Shown here: positions 15,242 through 31,149 of the stretch, one piece after another
Numbering within the stretch: position 1 is the stretch's first letter
How the letters are laid out: the number at the start of each line of letters is the position of its first letter
NCBI GenBank assembly: GCA_002104895.1
Contig: MCFG01000011.1
Coordinates: 1 to 64,000, forward strand
Length of the DNA stretch: 64,000 nucleotides
Direction of reading: 5' to 3'
Source: Anaeromyces robustus
Lineage: Eukaryota; Neocallimastigomycota; Neocallimastigomycetes; Neocallimastigales; Neocallimastigaceae
Notes under the pieces: model-generated
Databases searched by the model: none
What the model was told of the DNA's origin: nothing
Seen by the model: the letters and a program-made list of their open reading frames with translations, nothing else
Translations under genes and position numbers: made by a program

Positions 15242-15330
15242 ATTATTATTTAGGATTTTATGATTTTATTCGGAATTTTTTTTTTTATTATTATTTAGGA
15301 TTTTATGATTTTATTCGGAATTTTTTTTCT
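15242..15330. repeat. 45-bp tandem duplication
   Basis: Two adjacent nearly identical copies start at 15242 and 15287. Each contains TTTAGGATTTTATGATTTTA followed by TTCGGAA and a T-run. The near identity implies a recent duplication. Confidence 0.85.
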
Positions 15331-17149
15331 TATTATTATTATTAAATATTTAAAATAAAAAAAAACTATTTTATTTTATGTTAATCAAACTTTAAAAGAA
15401 AGAAAATAAAATAAAAGTTAAAATAATATAAAAATAAAAAGTGATTTACAGATAAGGATTTTCATATTCTGTTTAATTAATTCTTTTTTTTTTTTTTTTT
15501 TTTTATAATAATAATAAGAAAAAACTCATAAAAATAAAATTCTTGGTTTTTTTTTTACAAATCATAATTAAAATAATTAAAATCATTAAAAATCATTAAA
15601 TATTAATAATAATAAGAATTCTTATTATTATTATTACTAATATTAATTAATATTTATTATTACTAATATTAATATTTTCCATATTTAATTTTAAAAATGA
15701 TTTAATCATCATAAAATAATAAAATTTAACATATTTTAATATTTATTGACATCATTAATATTTTTTTTGTTTTTTTTTTTTGTTTTTTTATGACAAATTA
15801 AATTCAAATTAAATTCAAATTAAATTCAAATTAAATTATTAATAATATATTTATTTTATATATTTATATATTTATTATATGACAACCTTTATATTATATT
15901 TAACAATATAACAATAACAATAACTCTTTATTTAATGTAAAAAAAAAAGAGACATTTTTATTTATTTATTTTTTATTTTTAATTTTATTATTTTATTATA
16001 TATTAATATAATTAATAATAATATATTAAAATATATTAAAATAAATTAGAGGATTATGAAAAAATATATTTTTTTTAATTATTATATTTATATTATTCAT
16101 TTAAAAATTTAATTTAATTTTTTTTTATATATTTTATCTGTATCATAAAATCAAAAAAAAATTTTTTGACATAATTTTAAAGTTTAATTTTTTTATATTG
16201 TATGGTTTATCATGATATATATTACATTACTATTCATAATATATGAATAACTGGGCATTTCTCCACCAATAATTTAAATTTATTTTACATATTTTTTCAT
16301 TTTTTTTTATATTAAAATTTTAATTAAATTTTTTTTATCTTATTTTATCTTATTTTATTTTTGAATATTAAATTATTATTTAAGATCAAACCTATATAGG
16401 AATTATAATATAATAAAATTAAAATTGAAATATAATAAAATTAAAATATAATAAATGAAATAGACCATTAATAATATTTAAATATATAAATAATATATAT
16501 GTATTTTTTGTACTAAATTTTGTCTCCCCTTTTTTCAAATTATTATATTTTTTTTGTTAATAAAAAAAATTATTAATGAATAATAAATGTATTATTAAAT
16601 TTATATTATAAGTAATAAATAATAAATAATAAATAATAAATATTAAATATTAATGATAATAAAATAAATAAATGAATAAAAATTTTTTCTAAATAAAATT
16701 TTATAATAATTATAATAAAAACTACTAGAATAATAATAATAATAATAATAAAAAAAGATAATAATGATTAGTCTCTTTTTTTTTCAATCATTAGTCATTA
16801 CTATTATTTGTCATACCATTGTTTTGAACATGTTATTCATCAAAATATTTTAATATTATTATATAACAATTATATTTATTATTGAATTAAAAAAAAATTT
16901 TTTTTATTATTTTATTTATTTATTTATATTTATTATATTTATATTTATTTTATGTATTAAAATAAAAAAAATTTAAATTTATAATAAAATTTAGGTTCAA
17001 AAGTACAAAATAAATTTTTTTTAGTTAAAATCTAATAATTTGAATAAAAATAATAGATTTTTAAATAATAATATAATAATAATAATAATAAATGTAAAAA
17101 AATTATTTATTATTTATTATTTATTCAAGTTTATAATTCTATCCATGAC

Positions 17150-17420
17150 TAATGAAAAAAATAAATTTAAATTTTATTTATTAACCTTTTAGGTGTGTTA
17201 ATCATCCTAAAGAGATTCATTTAAAAACTTTAATAGTTAATAAACTTTGTTACATCATATTATATCATTCAATTATTGTTCATCGTTTTTAATTTCCATT
17301 TTTATTAGGAAATAAAGTTCTATTCCTATATATCATAATTTCCATTTATTACAATCAATTGTAATATATTAGATTTCTTTTTATCCATACCAATAAAGTT
17401 TTAAAATTGTAAAGTAAAAA
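17150..17420. other. Complexity island without open frame
   Basis: About 270 bp of more even composition, with CCTTTTAGGTGTG, ATCATCCTAAAGAG and TTCCATTTTTATTAGG-type stretches. There are stops in all six frames and no match to a family I recognise. It could be an untranslated RNA or an old insertion. Confidence 0.3.
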
Positions 17421-17544
17421 AAAAATAAATTATTATTTTTTAATATTTTTCAATATTTAAAAAAATTTTAATTTAATCTATAATTTTAATTCTAATAAAA
17501 AGAATAAAAAGAACTAAAAATGTGAAATACTTTTATTAAATAAC

Positions 17545-17575
<31 letters not shown>

Positions 17576-19406
17576 GAGGCTTCTTTATATATTTTATTAT
17601 CATTAATTTTTAGAGTTTTTATTATTATTTAGTTTGTATTATAAAAAAAATAATAAACATAATTGTTTATTATAAATTTAAACTTTATCTACTAGTATTC
17701 TACTAGAAATGATGAGAATATCAATTTTTTAAATAAAATATTACTCAACTTAAAAAATGAAAATGAAAATAAAAAGTTTAAAAAACTATAACAAAGAAAT
17801 AATAAAATTAAATTAAATAACATTATCCATTTAATTAATAATTGAACTAATAAAATAAAATAGAATTAAAAACAAATCATAATAAATCATAATAAATCCT
17901 AATAATAAATATTATAAATGTATTAATCCTAATAAATATTATTATAAAATGTAAATGTATTTATTTTAATATTAATTTTATTTTATATATTTAATTTAAT
18001 TTAAAAATAAAAAATAAAAAATAAAAAAAATAATTAATAAATGCCATGATTATAAAACATTCGTATGTACATTTGTGGTATTATTAATATTGATATTAAT
18101 ATTATTATATATATATATATTTTTTACTATCATGAGAAAATAATTATCATAATAATAAAACGAAACAAAAAAATCTTTTTTTTATTAGTTCTTAAATGGT
18201 GATACTTTTTTTTTTTTTTTAAAAAAAAAAGTTTTTTTAAAGCATCTATTACATTTAATACAAACCATAAAATAAATAATGTTAAACTTTTTTTTTTTTG
18301 ATTAATAATAAAAAAATGATAAATGATAAAACAAAGTGGATGAATCATATTCCTTTTTATTCCGTTTTTTTTTTTTTTTATTTATTATACATCAATTGGA
18401 TTTGATTCTTTTCTTTCCTTCCTTCCTTCCTTCCTTCTTAATTTAAAAATTTATTAAAATTTAAACTTTTTTTTTATATTAATAATAAATATAATATATT
18501 ATTCCGAGTTTTTTTTTTTTTTTTTATTTTTTTTTACTTTTTCTTTTTTTGTATTTATTTATTTTTAAAGTTTTTTTTTTTATATTTATTTATTTATTTA
18601 TTTTTTTTTTTAAAAAAAAATATCCTATCACTGTCACCTTTTTTTTCAAAAAAAGAAATATATATAAATATAAATCCAAATATGTTTATATAAATAAATA
18701 TATAAATATGTAATATTAATATTTAGTATTTAATAATTAATATTTAGTATTTAATAATTAATATATATAAAATATATTAAATTCCAAGTTTTTTTTTTTT
18801 TTTTTAATGTATGTTTTAGGAAACTTGTACAAGGGGAGAAATCAAAAAAAAAAAATCAATAAAAAAAAAAATCAATAAAAAAACATGTTTGAAAAAAATA
18901 AATGTTAATAATGTTGTGTTGTAAAAATTTATGTAAAAAATTAATAATGTAAAAAAAAATAAAATATTTTAAATAAAAATAAAATTTTTTTTTATTGTTT
19001 TACATTTTTTTTATATTTTGACCAATAAATTCAATGTATGTAAAACAAATGAAAAAATTTTTATTATCCTATAATAAATTAAATGTATAAATAATTAAAT
19101 ATTTAAATAAATTAATCTATTTTAATAAATATATAAAATTAAATAATTAAATAAATTAATGGTCATTTTTTTTTATTTTGTAATAAATTTTTATCAAGGA
19201 TGATAGTTTATATATAAAAATTATTTATTATATAATAAAATATAATGTAATATAATATAATAAAATAATTATAATAAAATATAATATATTAAAAATATTA
19301 TAAAGTAAACAAGACACTTTACAAAAAAGGAAAAAAAACATTTTAGGTATATTTTAAAAAAAAATTTTTTATTTATTATATGAAAATTATATGAAAATTA
19401 TATGAA

Positions 19407-19438
<32 letters not shown>

Positions 19439-19689
19439 TGTAATATAATATAATAATAAAAAAAAAAAGAAACCGCAAATTTTTTTATTTAGTTGATGGG
19501 TTGATAGATGGAATTTTGTGTGTTGTGTGGTGTGGTGAATTGACAAAAAAAAAAATGAAAAAAAAAATTTTTTTTTTTTTATATTGTGTTGTGTTTTGTT
19601 GTGTACACAAAAAAAAAAAAAATTAAAATAAAAAATAAAAAAAAAAATAAAAAAAAAAAAGAATAAAAAAGGAAAAAATTAAGGAGAAG

Positions 19690-19720
<31 letters not shown>

Positions 19721-22700
19721 GAAAAAAAAAAGTTATATAATACTTTTTCTTTTTTTTTTTTTAAATTTATACATATATATATATTTTGATTTTTAATTTA
19801 CCTTTATTTATCTAAATATATCATTAAAAAAAAAGAGTAAGAAAAAAAGCTTGGTTTTTTTATTTTTTATAATTCATTTTTCATCATTTAATGATATAAT
19901 TCATTCATTCATTTAATGAATTAATGAATGAATTAATTAATTAATTAATGATTAAACTATAATTTCTTTTTAACAATAATAAATAATAATAATAATAAAA
20001 ACATGTTTTTTTTTGTTTTTTTTTTTTTTTAAAAAAATATGTATATATACATATAAGTAATCCCATTAATAAATAAATAAATAAATGAATAGATAACTAA
20101 TAAATAAATAAATTATTATTAAATAAATAAATAAATAAATAAATTATTATTTGATATTTAATTAAAAATAAATAGGTGAATCATAAACTTTATTATATTA
20201 TTTATTCATTTATTTATTATTTAAAATTGATATTCTATACTAAAAATTAATTTAATTAATTACAATAATAGAAATAATTTTTTTTAATATTGACTCATAA
20301 TTAATCTATATTAATAAATATATAATACATAATATATTCTTATATATATGAATATATATTATAATAATATTATCCATTTATTTAAATATATTCATTTATT
20401 ATTTTATTATATTGAATTACCTATTATAAATATTTTATAATAATAATACTTAATAATAATCAGTTAGTAATAATAATAGTAACTTAATAATAATATTAAA
20501 AAATATTTAATAATAATAATAATCCATAGTTAATAATAATAATATTATTATTATTAACTATGATGAACTATGATTAACTATTATTATTTACTATTATTAT
20601 TATTATTAAGTATTATTGTAGTAATTCTTTTTTTAAAATTAATATATAACTATATAAATTTGTTGAACCAAATGACTTTTTATTATTATTAAATATCTTT
20701 TGAGGGAAGATCTCTAAAATATCTAGATTATCTTCATTATATTATAAAATGATGGATATTTTATATTAAATAAATTGCTTTTTCTATAATATAAATATAA
20801 ATATAATATAATAAATATAATATTATCTTTTGGAAAATAAAAAAAAAAAGCAACCTTTTTTTATAAAAGAATAAATAAATAATAATAAATGATAAAAAAA
20901 AAAAATAAAAAAAAAAGGATTAATTAATATCATTATTTTTTTTTTAATTTAATTAAAAATTTTTATTTAATTATATTATATTATATTTTAATATATTAAA
21001 AAAAAAAAAAGAAAAAAAAGGCATTTTTTTTGAGAAAACTTTTAGAACTAAAAAAAAAAAAAAAAAAAAGGGAAAAAGGAAAAAAAAAACGAAAATCAAC
21101 ATGAAAAATGAAAAATGAGAAATGAAAGAAAAAAAAAAAGAAAGATTACAAAATAAATTAAAAAAAGAAAAAAAAGTGTGTTATAGAAAATAAATAAATA
21201 CATAAAAATACATAATTCATTCATTATAAGAAGGAATACAAAAGATTACAAAGAATACAAAAGAATACAAAAGAACGATTTTTTATTATTATTATCCATT
21301 TATTTATTATCCATTTATTTATTATCCATTTATTTTGTGAAATTTCTTGTAATAGAAAAAAAAAATTTATGAATATGAATTAATTTAAATTCTTAGCTTA
21401 TTAGTATTATTCATTATCTAAATAATGAAAAAATTAAATAGTTAAACAGTTTAAAACACAAATTTAACCCAATTCTCTTTCAATTTAACCCAATCTAATA
21501 AAAATATAAAAAAGAAACAATTATTTATTTAAGATATTAACTCTCTCTTTTTTTTTTTATTTAATGACTTTTTGACCTTTTTTTTTCTTCTATATAACTC
21601 TATAAATAATAATTAAAATAAAAAAAAGCTTCTTTTCTTTCTTGTATTTTATTTTGTATTTTATTTTATGAATTAAAAAAAAAAAAAAGAAATAAATAAA
21701 GTTTTTTTAAGAGAAAAACGTTTTTTTTTTTATTATTTTCTATTTTATAGATTAAAAAAAAAAAATTAAATTAAAATTAAAATTAAAAATTAAAATGCCA
21801 TGCATTAAAAAAAAAATAAATAATAAAATAAAAACAATAATAGTAAAAAAAAAAAAATTTATAATTTTGTGTTTAAATAAAAAAAAAAAAAGAGAGAAAA
21901 AATGAGAAAAAAAATATTTCTAATTTCTAATTTCTTTTTTTTTTTAATTGTATTTTTATTTTTTTCTATTTATTTATTAATATAATTATAATATAATGAT
22001 TATATTTGTATAAAACTTTTTTCTTGGTTTTTTTTTTTCTATTTATTTATTTGTTTGTAAGAATAAAAATAAATAAAAAAAAAACAAAACAAAACAATCA
22101 TTTTTTTTATTTTAGTATTTTTTTTTTCTTAATTTTTAATATTTTGTAATTCAATAAATAAATAATAATAAAAAAAAAAAGGAAAAAGAAAAAAAGAAAA
22201 CATTTTTTTTTTTTTAATTTTATTGTATTCAACTTTTTATTTATTTATTTTTATTTATTTATTTTAATTATTCATTTTATTTATTTACTTTTTATTTATT
22301 TATTTATTTATGATGAATTACACAAAATATACAAATTTATAATTTATCTTTTTTTTTCATATTTTCATATTAAGCATAATTTAATAATTTTTTTTTCTTT
22401 GTCGTTGGAGATATTTTTTTTATATTGAAAGCATTTTCTTTTTAATATATATATTCTCTATTAATATAATATATTAAAATATAATAATTTTATACTTGAT
22501 CCATTTTTTATTCATATATTATCAATATATTGTAAAATCATAATATATTAAAATATATTTTAATAAATAATAAATTTATATATAATATATATTAATATAT
22601 ATTATACAATTGAATCTAATATATTAAGTATATAGTTTACATCTAAAAATTTTTTATTTTTTTTTCATTTCTTAAATAAAACAAAAATGTGATTATAAAA

Positions 22701-23514
22701 AAATGAAAAGAAAAATAAAAATAATAATAATCATAATAATAATTAAAAAATAAATCAATTTATTCTATAGTATAAATATAGTTATAATGATGTTGATGTT
22801 GATGTTAATTTTGATGGTTGAAATATTAATAAAAAATTATTATAATTATTATAGTAATTATTATTAAATAGTATTAAATAGTAATTATATTAAAAATCAT
22901 TAAAAAGTATTTAAATTAATATAATAAATGGAATAATAGTTTTATTTTATTTTTTATTAATTATGATATCTATTATTCTTTTTTTTTTCTTTTTTTTTTT
23001 TTTAATTATAAAAAAGAAAAAGATGACATTTATTAAAAAAAAAAAAGATGATTTTTAATAAATAAAAAAAAAAAGATTTTCAAAAAAAAATATTAAAAAG
23101 AAAAAAAAAAGAATATTAAAATGGTCAATTTAATATTATTATTATTATTATTATAAGATATTGATATTAAAATTAAAAATTAAAATCCTAATTAATTAAA
23201 ATCATAATAATAATAAGAATAATAATTAATAATTTTAAATTAATTATTTCTTTTTTTATTTTTTTTATTATTTATTAATTATTATTCTATTTTTCCTGAT
23301 ATTCTAAATATGAATTTTTATTTTTATTTTTTTTGTGTTTCTTTTTTAGGATTGTAATAATTATAGTAAAAAAATGTTTTATATCATATTATATCAATTA
23401 AAAATAAAATAAAATAAAATTAGGTATAATATAATATAAATATATATGAAAAAAAAAAGAGAGAAAATGATTTATTATTAGTATTACTAACACTAATAAT
23501 AATATCACAAAGAA

Positions 23515-23545
<31 letters not shown>

Positions 23546-24023
23546 AAAGTTTTTAATGGTCTAAGTGAAATAATATATTATCTAAAATAATATAATAAAT
23601 ATTTTAAAATAATATATAATAAATATTCTAGTACATTACATTATACATTAAAGTCATATTTTTTGTAATATTAACTCATAGTTTTAATGTATCCTATAGA
23701 TATATTTATATATATAATATATATAGATAATATGTATGTAATATATATATTTTATATATTAATAGATATAATATATATTTTATATAATATATTATATATT
23801 TTTTTTATTAAGTTTTGTTTTATGTTCAAATAGATAAATAAATGACAGTTATACAAAATAAATTTTTTTTTTTTTAATTTAAATTATTTAATCTATTGTA
23901 ATCTAGTAATGGTATACAATGTTTTGAATTTATAATTTAATTAATGTATTACATGTATTACAAAAAGCATAATAAAATTTTTTTATTAATTTAATAATAT
24001 ATATTAAATATTAAAAAAGAAAA

Positions 24024-24074
<51 letters not shown>

Positions 24075-24890
24075 ATTTTTTTTATTTAATTTTTTTTTTA
24101 ATTTAAATTAAAATTTTCAAGGTGAGAAAAAAAAAAAAAGAAGAAAAAGAAGAAGAGAGAAAACCATTAAACAAAATTATTAAAAATAAATAAATAAAAT
24201 GTTAAAATTAAATAAAAAAAAAATGTAAAGAAATTTTTTAATGTTAATTTTATTTTTATTTTTTGTATTTTTGTGTAAAATTAAATTAATTTTTTTATTT
24301 ATTTATTTATGTTTATGTATTTCATTATGAAAAAATAATAATAATAATAATAATAAGAAAAAATTATAAGAAAAAATAATAATAAATTTTATAAATTATA
24401 ATTAAATAAAAAAAAACTAATAAAAACGAATAAAAAATAAAATAAAATAAAATAAAATAATAAAAAGTAAAACAGTTTGTATTTCTATAAATAAAAATAC
24501 AAAATAATTAAAGTTTTTTTGTTTTTGTTTTTGTTTTTTGTTTCTTGTTTTAACCAAGATAATAATATATAAAGGTTTTAAAATATTTTAGAACAAAATC
24601 AAATCAAATTAAATCAAATTATCATAAGCATCATAATAATAATACTAAAAATGAATGTAAAATAATAAGAAAATGTTTTTTTATTATTATTATATATATA
24701 AATGTTTTTTTTTTTTAATTTTATTTTTCTTATTATTATTGACTTGATTTTTGACAAGAAAAAACTTGATCAAAACTGTCATACCAGAAGGAATAATACT
24801 AATACTAAATAAAAAAAAAAAGAATATTTAATAATAATCATAATAAATAATAAATAATATTTAATAATATTTAATAATATTTAATAATAT

Positions 24891-24893
<3 letters not shown>

Positions 24894-24934
<41 letters not shown>
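24894..24934. repeat. (AAT)n microsatellite next to a hairpin
   Basis: About 13 AAT units run directly into the left arm of the hairpin at 24935. Confidence 0.9.
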
Positions 24935-24939
<5 letters not shown>

Positions 24940-24972
24940 GATTGACGTTTAAAAATAAATGTCAATCTTTTT
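24935..24972. repeat. Tight hairpin: 17-bp stem, 4-nt loop
   Basis: The left arm AAAAAGATTGACGTTTA and the right arm TAAATGTCAATCTTTTT pair over 17 positions with a single G-T wobble around an AAAA loop. The right arm ends in a T-run. This could be a small structured RNA, a transcription stop or a foldback remnant. No flanking gene explains it. Confidence 0.75.
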
Positions 24973-25489
24973 TTTATATTTATTATTTTATTATTTTATT
25001 ATTTAATTTAATTTAATATTTAATTTAAATTAATTTAATATTTTATTCTTCTATTATTAAGAAAGATAAAAAAAAAAAAACACTTTTTATTTATTTATTT
25101 ATTAATTTATTTATTTATTTATTTAGATAACGTTTTATTTGTTTATTTTATGTAATTTTATTTAATTTTATTTAATTTTATTTACTATATTTGTTAAATT
25201 GTATACAAAAAAGGTAAATGAATAGATTAAAAAAAATTTTTTTTAAACAATATAAATATATTAAATATATACATTAAATATATTAAAATATATTTAATGT
25301 ATATATTTATTATATAGAAAATATATAAATTTCTTGGTTCTTTTCATAGAGTTCATTTTTTGTTATTATATTATTATTATACAAAAAAAAAAAAAAGAAA
25401 AAAATAAAAAGTAAATAATAGAAATGGAAAGTTTTAATGATGATCAATTAAGATGGTGATATATAAAAAAAAATTTTTTTTTATATTAA

Positions 25490-25554
25490 ACACACATACA
25501 CACAACGCACACACAACGCACAACAAGACAAATACACACAACACACATTTCAAA

Positions 25555-25637
<83 letters not shown>

Positions 25638-25638
25638 A
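25490..25638. repeat. AC-rich tract plus (AAAT)n
   Basis: A CA-rich stretch (25490-25550, with ACACAACGCACAC) leads into about 21 AAAT units (25551-25638). An open frame on the minus strand here is only the translated repeat. Confidence 0.85.
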
Positions 25639-27739
25639 AAAAAAATTTTTTTTACATCATAAATAAACATAAACAAAAAACAATAAATAAAAAAAAAAAA
25701 CAATGAAAAAAAAACCATAAAATAATTAAATACGTTTTTTTGTTTATAATAATAATAAAGTTAAATAAATAATTTCTTAAATAATAATTAAATATATATA
25801 TATATATTATTAATTTTTAATCATTCATACTTTTATTAGACCTTTATTCTCTTTTCTTTTAATAATAGAATAGAATATAATAAAATAGAATAAATAATTA
25901 TTAGGTAAAATTTTACAGTATTATTATTTATTATTTCAAAAAAGAAAACGTTTATTTATTTATTTATTTATGTTTTGTTATCTTTTTTTTTTTTGATATT
26001 TTGTTTTTCATATTTTTTAATATTTAATATTCATTTCTTTTCATATGTTTATCATAAAAGGTAATAAAAAATTTTATTATTAGGAATTGAACACAAAAGA
26101 ATGAAAAAAAAAAAAAAAGTAAATTTATAATTAAATACAAAAATAAATAAAATAATAATAATGTAATATGTTTATAATAAAAAAAATATTATATTTATAT
26201 GATAGAAAAAAAATATTTTCTATAATATTATTTATTTTTTTTATCACAAAGATAAATAATTTATGTTTTTTTTTCTTTTCTTTTCATAAAAAAAAAAAGA
26301 AGAGATTGTTAGTATAAAACCCTTAATTTTTTTAATGACATAATCTAGTAAAAAAAAATTACTTAACAAATATTTTAAACCTCATAAACATCATAAATCA
26401 TTATTAATTTTTATTATTATTTTATTTTTTTATTATTATTAGGATTATTATAACTTTTTTAATTATATTTATTTTATTAATTCTATAATATATTTATATT
26501 TATATATTATTCATGGTTTTTTTTTTTTTTTTAATTTAATTTAATGATCATAAAGTTCAAAGATAAAACTGAAACATATCCTTATAAATTTATTTATTCT
26601 ATTTATTTAATTTTATTATTTATTTATTTTTATAACTAATTATTCATTCATTCATTTATTTATCTTTGGTTGTTTTTTTTTATTTTTAAATAAAAAGTTT
26701 AAAATAATAAAAAAGTATAAATAATCATATTTTAATTATATATTTCTATTGATTATAATATATAATAATATATAATAATATATTATACATATAGTTATAT
26801 ATATTATCTTTTTATTAATATTAATGAAAAGCCAACATCTTTTTTTATTAAACAATTTTTTTATAATATATATTATAATTAATTAATTATATATTATTCA
26901 ATTATTGTTTTATATATATTGATGTATTGTTTTATAATAACTTTTTTTTGTTTAATTAAAAAAAAAATAAATTAATATTAATATATATCATTTATACATT
27001 ATATAATAATAAGTACATATTATATATTATATTATGTTTACTTAAAATGTTTTTTTTTTTTTTATTTTATTTTATTTTATTCTATTATTCTTTTTTATTT
27101 TATTATTGAATTTTTTTTATATATATAATAATTAATGATGAGATATATTTATAATTTACTATTATATTATATTCGTGTAACATAGAAAACCAATAAATTT
27201 AAATTAATTAATATATCAACATTCATAACTTTTATCCTTATTCATAGTTATAAACTTTATTTATTATTAAATTTATTAAAATATATAATTTATAAAAAAA
27301 TTGGAAAAAAATTTTTTTTTTTAAACTTTTTAGTTATATAAGGGATAATTTAATGCTATATATTCTAATGAATTAAATAATATATTTTTAATATGAAATA
27401 CTCATATATTATTTTATATTTAAATTTTTTTTTTTACATACAAAAAAAATTTTTTTTTGTCATTGACATTTAATAAATATATAATATATTATTCATTTAA
27501 ATGGAATATATTTCATTATATAAAAAATGACTATAAATTAAATCATTTATAAAAAAATATATTAGACATTAAAAAATAAATAAATAAAATATCATATAGA
27601 TTAAAAAAAAAAATAAAAAAAAAGTTAATTAAAAAATATAGATATAATTAAATGATTCAAATTTGTATTATATAAAAAACCAATTAATTCCATTTATATA
27701 AAATTTTATATTAATTAAAATAATGAAATATAACCTAAG

Positions 27740-28025
27740 ATTTCAAAAATTAATATATAAATATATAATATATATTTTAATCGTAAACTATCATTTTTTT
27801 ATAATATATATAATATATATATTTTAATTGTAAACTATCATTTTTTAATTATATATATAATATATATATTTTAATTATAAACTATCATTTTTTAATTATA
27901 TATATAATATATATATTTTAATTGTAAACTATCATTCTTTTATAATATAAATAATATATATTAATTATACACTATTATTTATTTATAATATATAATATAT
28001 ATATTTTAATTATAAACTATCATTG
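27740..28025. repeat. 47-bp tandem repeat, about six units
   Basis: The motif AAACTATCATT recurs at about 27785, 27832, 27879 and 27926 (exactly 47 apart), then in diverged units near 27969 and 28014. Each unit also contains TATATTTTAATTGT. The even spacing and the homogeneous first four units indicate unequal exchange or slippage of a minisatellite. Confidence 0.85.
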
Positions 28026-31000
28026 TTTTTTTTTTTATTTTTATTTTTATTTTTTTTTACTTTAATAATAATAATATATAATAAAAAATTTTTTTTAATA
28101 TTTTAGTTGATTACCATATATACTATTTTGTACTTTTTTTTTTGTATTTTTACAGTTGTCATTAATTAAATAGTTTAAACTTTATATTTTATTTAAATTC
28201 TCCGATTTATTTTATATAATATTCTATATAATTATAATATAATATAATATATAGATATAATGTTTTTTTTCTCTATTTAAAATATATTATAAAATAAATT
28301 GAATTATAGCATATAAAAAAAATCCATAACAAATCTCTCTTTTTTTGTACAAATATATATTAAAGTATATTATATATACAATAGTAAAAAAAGTTTAAAA
28401 AAAAAAAAAAAAAGAAATTAATTAAAATCATCAATAAATTTATATTATCATTATATAATACTAATACATTAATATTATATATCCATCATATATTCTATTA
28501 TTAATGATTATAGGTTAATCATAAAAAGTGTATTATATCATTTTTTTTAAATTAAAAAAAAATAAAAATGTATAAATAAATAATATATTTATTATATATT
28601 ATGTAATAAGTTTTAAACATTTTTAATTAAGACTTAATATATCTATAAAATATATTATTATATATATTAAATATATATTATATATGTATCAATTTTTATA
28701 CATTATTTTATACTACACACAAAAAATTTTAAGGGTTAAAATGATACAACATTTTCATTGAATGTTATACTATTAAATCTTGACATTTTATTTATTTAAT
28801 TTATATTTATTTATTTATTTATTTATTTTTTATAGTTAAAAAGTTTTTTATTTAATATAAAAATATTGCTAATAAATAAATAATAAAAAAAAAATTTGTT
28901 ATTGTTTTCCTTAAAAATAAAATAAAAAAAAATGACTATAAATTAACATTTTAATTTGTTTTTATTTATTATATATGTTGTTATTTATTGTAATTCTATT
29001 GTTTTTAAATTAATCCATAAATAAAAAGTATTTAATATTTATTATTTATTATTTAATATTTATTATTTATTATTTAATATTTATTATTTGTTTTTTTTTG
29101 TTTTGTTTGTTTTTTTGGTGTTTTTATATATATATTATATATTATGTTATTATATATTATGTATTATATATTATGATTCAATTCTATATTAAATACTATC
29201 ATTCATAATTCATAATTAACATTTATTTAATTAATTATATATTTATTCATTTAATTTTTTGTTTTTGTCATAATAAATTTAAGCATTAATCATTAATCCT
29301 AATAAATAATATTTAATAATAAATAATATTTAATATTAATATTTAATAATAATAATTTATAATAATATTAAGTTTAAATAAAAATGTCTTTTTTTTTTTT
29401 TTTAATATTTCATAAATTGTTTTAATAATATTAGTCATAACCTATGTTCTTTATTTATTAATTAATTAATCTTAAATTATTGATTTCTTGGTCTACACCT
29501 TTTTTTTTTTTTTTTGCAAACAATTCTTTATTTATTTATTTATAACAATTAATAATAACAATTAATAATACTTTTTAAAATAATAATATTAATAACAATT
29601 ATTATTAAATATTATAAACATTTCAATTTATATTTTATAATAATTAATAAGTTAGTTATTAAAACATTTTATTATATAATAGAATATAATGTAATATAAA
29701 TATTAGTAGTTATTAATTGAATTGTCCTAATTAATACTAAAAAATGAATAATAAATGAATAAATAATTAATAGATTAAATAAAATCCTAACTTATTTTTA
29801 GTAATAATGAAAGATCATTTATTTATTTTATTAATTTTCATTCATTCATTTATTTTATTTTATTTTATTATTTTTTTAATAAATAAATCATATAAATAAA
29901 AAACGATAACAAGAAATTTATATATGAAATGTATTTATTTTAATACTATTCCAAATAAATAAAACCATATATTTCTAATTCTAATTGATTTATTTATAAT
30001 ATAATAATTAATTATTAATAATAATAACAAATGATCGAAGCTTAGTCATTGTTGTAATTTTTCCTAACAAAAAAAAAAATAAGAAAGAAAGAAAGAGAAA
30101 ACAAAGAAACAAACAAAAAACAATAAAAATGGTTATCATCATTTATACACTTTTTTAATTAAAAGGATTAATGATAATAAATTTTTTAGTTTCCACTATT
30201 AATAATAATATAAAAAAAGTAATTACAAAAATAATAATAGTAATAATAACAATAATAAATAATAAATATTAGATAATAATAATAACTTTTTTTTTTTTTA
30301 ATATTTTTAATTATTTTATTTTAATGATAATAGTAATAATTAATAATTTTATTTTTTAACATAAACTATAAAATAATAATAATAATAATAATAATGATAA
30401 TAAAAAAATACTAAAATCATTAATAATTTTATTATTATTAATTATTTAATTATTAATTATTATTATTCCTTTAAATTAATTATTATTCATTTATTTTTAT
30501 ATTATTTATTTAGTTCATTAATTATTCATTCATTTATTTTTATTTATTTATTTATTTATTAACAATAACAATAACAATAACAATAACAATTTTATTAAAA
30601 AAATAAATTAGATGAAATTATGTATTATTTATTTTTTTTTTAATTTTATTATTTATTTATTTATTCATTTATTTATATTATTTATATTATTTATATTATT
30701 ACAATCTTTTTTTTTGTATATAATATTTATTTAAATATATTATATTTATTCATTTATTTTATTTTATTTTTATTAAGTTTGTATTTTTTTTTTTTGTATT
30801 TACATTATTATGTCAATAATGATAAAAAATATATCATAAAATAAAGATATTAAATTGTACTCTATAATATATTATCTTTATATTGTAATATATAAAATAT
30901 AAATTAATTAATTTGAAAAATATGACACTTTAAAAAAAAAATTTTTTTTTTTTTTTTTTTTTGTAAATTTAATATAAATTTATTATATATTAAAATAATA

Positions 31001-31117
31001 TAATAAAATAAATAAATATAATAAATAAATAATAAATAATAAATAAATAATAAAATATATATATATATATTTATTTATATTATTTTTTTGGAAATTATAA
31101 AAGTAAAAAAATTTCAC

Positions 31118-31149
<32 letters not shown>

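Noticed and set aside
18130-18348. Open frame on the minus strand
   Set aside because: Crosses a T-run/A-run palindrome; composition same as surrounding non-coding DNA.
25434-25718. 94-residue minus-strand frame with LFIY repeats
   Set aside because: Direct translation of the AAAT microsatellite and the CA-rich tract.
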